Shown: positions 61,990-64,000 of the stretch, piece after piece
Layout of the letters: each line of letters begins with the position of its first letter
Position numbering within the stretch: the stretch's first letter is position 1
NCBI GenBank assembly: GCA_013396655.1
Contig: WBMV01007615.1
Coordinates: 254,472-318,471, forward strand
DNA: 64,000 bases
Direction: 5' to 3'
Origin: Campylorhamphus procurvoides
Lineage: Eukaryota > Chordata > Aves > Passeriformes > Dendrocolaptidae
Notes under the pieces: model-generated
Told to the model about the DNA's origin: nothing
The model's input: only the letters and a program-made list of their open reading frames with translations
Databases searched by the model: none
Made by a program: the position numbers and the translations under genes

Positions 61990-63000
61990 CTCCAGCCCCT
62001 TCTGAAGGAGCGCTGTAAATTGTAATCAGATTAGGGCAGCCGGTCGCTTAGGGCCCTTGAAAAGGGCATACGTCCCCTCATCAGTACCTAGCATTGAGTC
62101 GCACAAAGGGTCTAAGTAACTCGGCAGGGGTCGGGCCCTCTGGAGCGCAGGGGAGGGGGCTCGCCTTTCTTTTCTCTCTGTCCCTTGTAATTATGTCAAT
62201 TTGCTAGCCAAATTGTTTGCTTGAGTGGACAGTGGGGGCTTGCCCCCCTTCACGCCTCCCCCCCACCCCTAACCCCATTCATGTGCTAATGTGGGAAGGA
62301 GCATGGCCTCCTGACTTCGGGAGGTGGCCATCAAGGAGCAAAGCACAGTTGGGGCATGGGCCAGGAGAGCCCCCCATTTACGTGCCCATGGGTGCCTTGG
62401 CCTTGCAGCCCACGTGAACGAGGCACTCCTGTTTGCTTTAGCCCACAGCAGGATGTGCCATGCCAAGCCAGCCCCAGCCAACCCTGGTTTTCTCTGGCCA
62501 TGCCTCACCTGCACCACATGCCCACTTAGGCCACCGCATCCCCAGGCGGGAGCCGTGCCCGCCGCACAGCGGTTTGCTCGGCACACCTCCCCACCCGCAC
62601 GCCTCCCAGCATTTGCATATATTCTGCCCGCAAATCCTTGTCAAGGGGACCCTCTTTATTGCCTGTATAGATCACAGGGTGTTAGTTAAGGGGCTTCTTT
62701 GTATTGCCTCAGACAGCTGGGGTCATCAAAAGTCCTGTGGTGGGAAGGAGAGACAGGAGGAGGGGGGAAGCTCTGACAATACGGACTGAAGGATTAAAGG
62801 AGCATATAAAGTTCCTATTGAGTGAGACAAGAGGCTGTTCACTCCCAAGATTGACAGCAACCAGGAGGCGATTCCCAACACAATGTCCAATTAATTCTCT
62901 ACCCTCTTCGCTGCCGTCTCCTCCCTCCCTCCTCCCCTGGACTGGGGCATGAGCAGGGAAGGGCTGAAGCTAAGATCCTCAAGAAGGTAATTAATTATTC
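61990..63000. promoter_or_regulatory. candidate conserved non-coding element cluster
   Basis: The interval contains TAATCAGATTA (62023-62033), a palindromic homeodomain P3-type site of the form TAATNNNATTA. Further on are TGTAATTATG and CTAGCCAAATTG near 62190-62215, the octamer-like ATTTGCATAT near 62613, CCAATTAATTC near 62887 and GGTAATTAATTATT near 62987. There is no open frame of interest. Motif density is the only evidence, and conservation was not tested. Confidence 0.35.
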
Positions 63001-64000
63001 CTGACTGAGAGGATCTTGCCGGGGTTCAGGCCAGTCCCCAGTCTTGCTGGGCATCCATCCCCCTTCCACAGGCTACCGTAAGTTTGGGCCACCTTGAGGC
63101 AGTTTTCTGTCACAGGCAGAGCTGTCCCACCAAAGGTCCATTTCCATGGCAGGTTCTGGACAATAATGATGGCTACTGCTGAGCCCAAAAGAGGTAGATT
63201 TAGGGCTAAAATCAGGCTGACAGTGGGATGTAGCAGAACAAGGGAGCAGTAGCAGGAAATCTAGGGAGCAGGGCAAGGTGCATGGTCAAATTGTGTAGGC
63301 ATGTAGAGCATCTGGGAGGAGGCAGAACAGTGTATGTTGGGCCTGGGGATCAGATCTTACCTATCTGTGCAGTGGCAGTGGTTAAAGCAGCTCCACCTAC
63401 CCTGGTTTTGTAGGGAGGAGTGGACTCATGGCAGTAAGGGTACATTGCCACTGTCCCCTGGGCTGGCCACCCACAGTGGCCCCAGCACTGGGCATAACAA
63501 GACATGTAGGAGATATTAGTGAATGTGTGCCTACCTCACCTGCTAATTGCATCTCTTTGTTGTACCCCCACGTACAGGAGCAGAATCTGGGTTACCATGT
63601 GAAATTCCTGCAAACCACTGAGTACAAATTGTTTGATTTGCCTGGTCTGGTTTTTCCCTTACAAACATCTCAGCCCAGAGGGAGGAAAGCACATTTTACT
63701 GAGCTGGCTGTCTTTTCCTTGGTACTCCCTGTGGTGATGAGGCTCCCAAACACGAGTGGCAAATGTCCTTCAACAGTGACAAACATCTCCAGACCACCTA
63801 ATTCGGGAGAAAAGGCCATGCAACTAGGACAGCCCATTCTCCCCGCAGGGATGTTTTTAGTCGGCCCACCTTCTCGTTTCCTACAACTCAGCCCTGACCC
63901 CTTCCCCTCTGTCACCTCTGTCCATGGCACTGAGGATGCCCTGGTTGGCACAAGGTGGGGGGACAAGAGCTGCCCGCCCCACACACCCATGAGCAGGAGA
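63001..64000. other. intergenic DNA, nothing recognised
   Basis: No exon, RNA gene or repeat that I can identify on either strand. Confidence 0.5.

Noticed and set aside
58891..64000. Search for the miR-9 hairpin expected on the RHCG-POLG side.
   Set aside because: The mature miR-9 sequence is not seen on either strand, so the microRNA itself lies outside the window.

Overview
The window is vertebrate nuclear DNA and most likely from a bird. Coding sequence is split into short exons with GT-AG introns. The interspersed repeats are CR1-type LINE 3' ends, typical of sauropsids. Introns and intergenic gaps are compact: a kinesin that normally spans tens of kilobases fits in about 11 kb. The species cannot be fixed from the sequence. 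The gene order PLIN1 - KIF7 - TICRR - RHCG matches what I remember of human 15q26.1, shown here in reversed orientation, plus one small Ras-family gene between PLIN1 and KIF7.

Layout. 1-6546: gene-poor, with one CR1 copy. 6562-11206 (+): PLIN1 (perilipin-1), eight coding exons, 541 residues. 13082-14960 (-): an intact RERG/RERGL-like Ras-family gene, four exons, 231 residues. About 15452-26237 (+): KIF7, the ciliary Hedgehog-pathway kinesin, complete except that its 5' end and the exon part with the motor P-loop fall in an assembly gap (15582-16287). 28725-45239 (-): TICRR/Treslin, 22 exons, missing only its extreme N-terminus in a second gap (45240-45515). 45516-50609: spacer with another CR1. 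50610-58659 (+): RHCG, an ammonia channel of the Rh family, ten exons, 459 residues. 58873-64000: gene-free, with several AT-rich homeodomain-type motif clusters that look like candidate conserved non-coding elements, plus a 23-bp minisatellite.

The genes are not an operon and have unrelated functions (lipid-droplet coat, putative pseudo-GTPase, cilium-tip kinesin, replication initiation, ammonia transport). Regulatory geometry is still visible. The Ras-like gene and KIF7 are head to head across a GC-rich interval. PLIN1 and the Ras-like gene converge, and KIF7 and TICRR converge, each pair with poly(A) signals facing one another.

Most notable points: the Ras-like gene has lost key switch residues and appears to be missing from the mammalian interval; KIF7 has a GC-AG intron; PLIN1 has a bird-type tail that keeps a PKA-type site and an expanded Ser/Ala/Pro repeat; the last RHCG intron is an impossible 21 nt that contains an N; and the region 3' of RHCG holds candidate enhancers. 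I saw no CRISPR arrays, tRNAs, rRNAs or viral genes.
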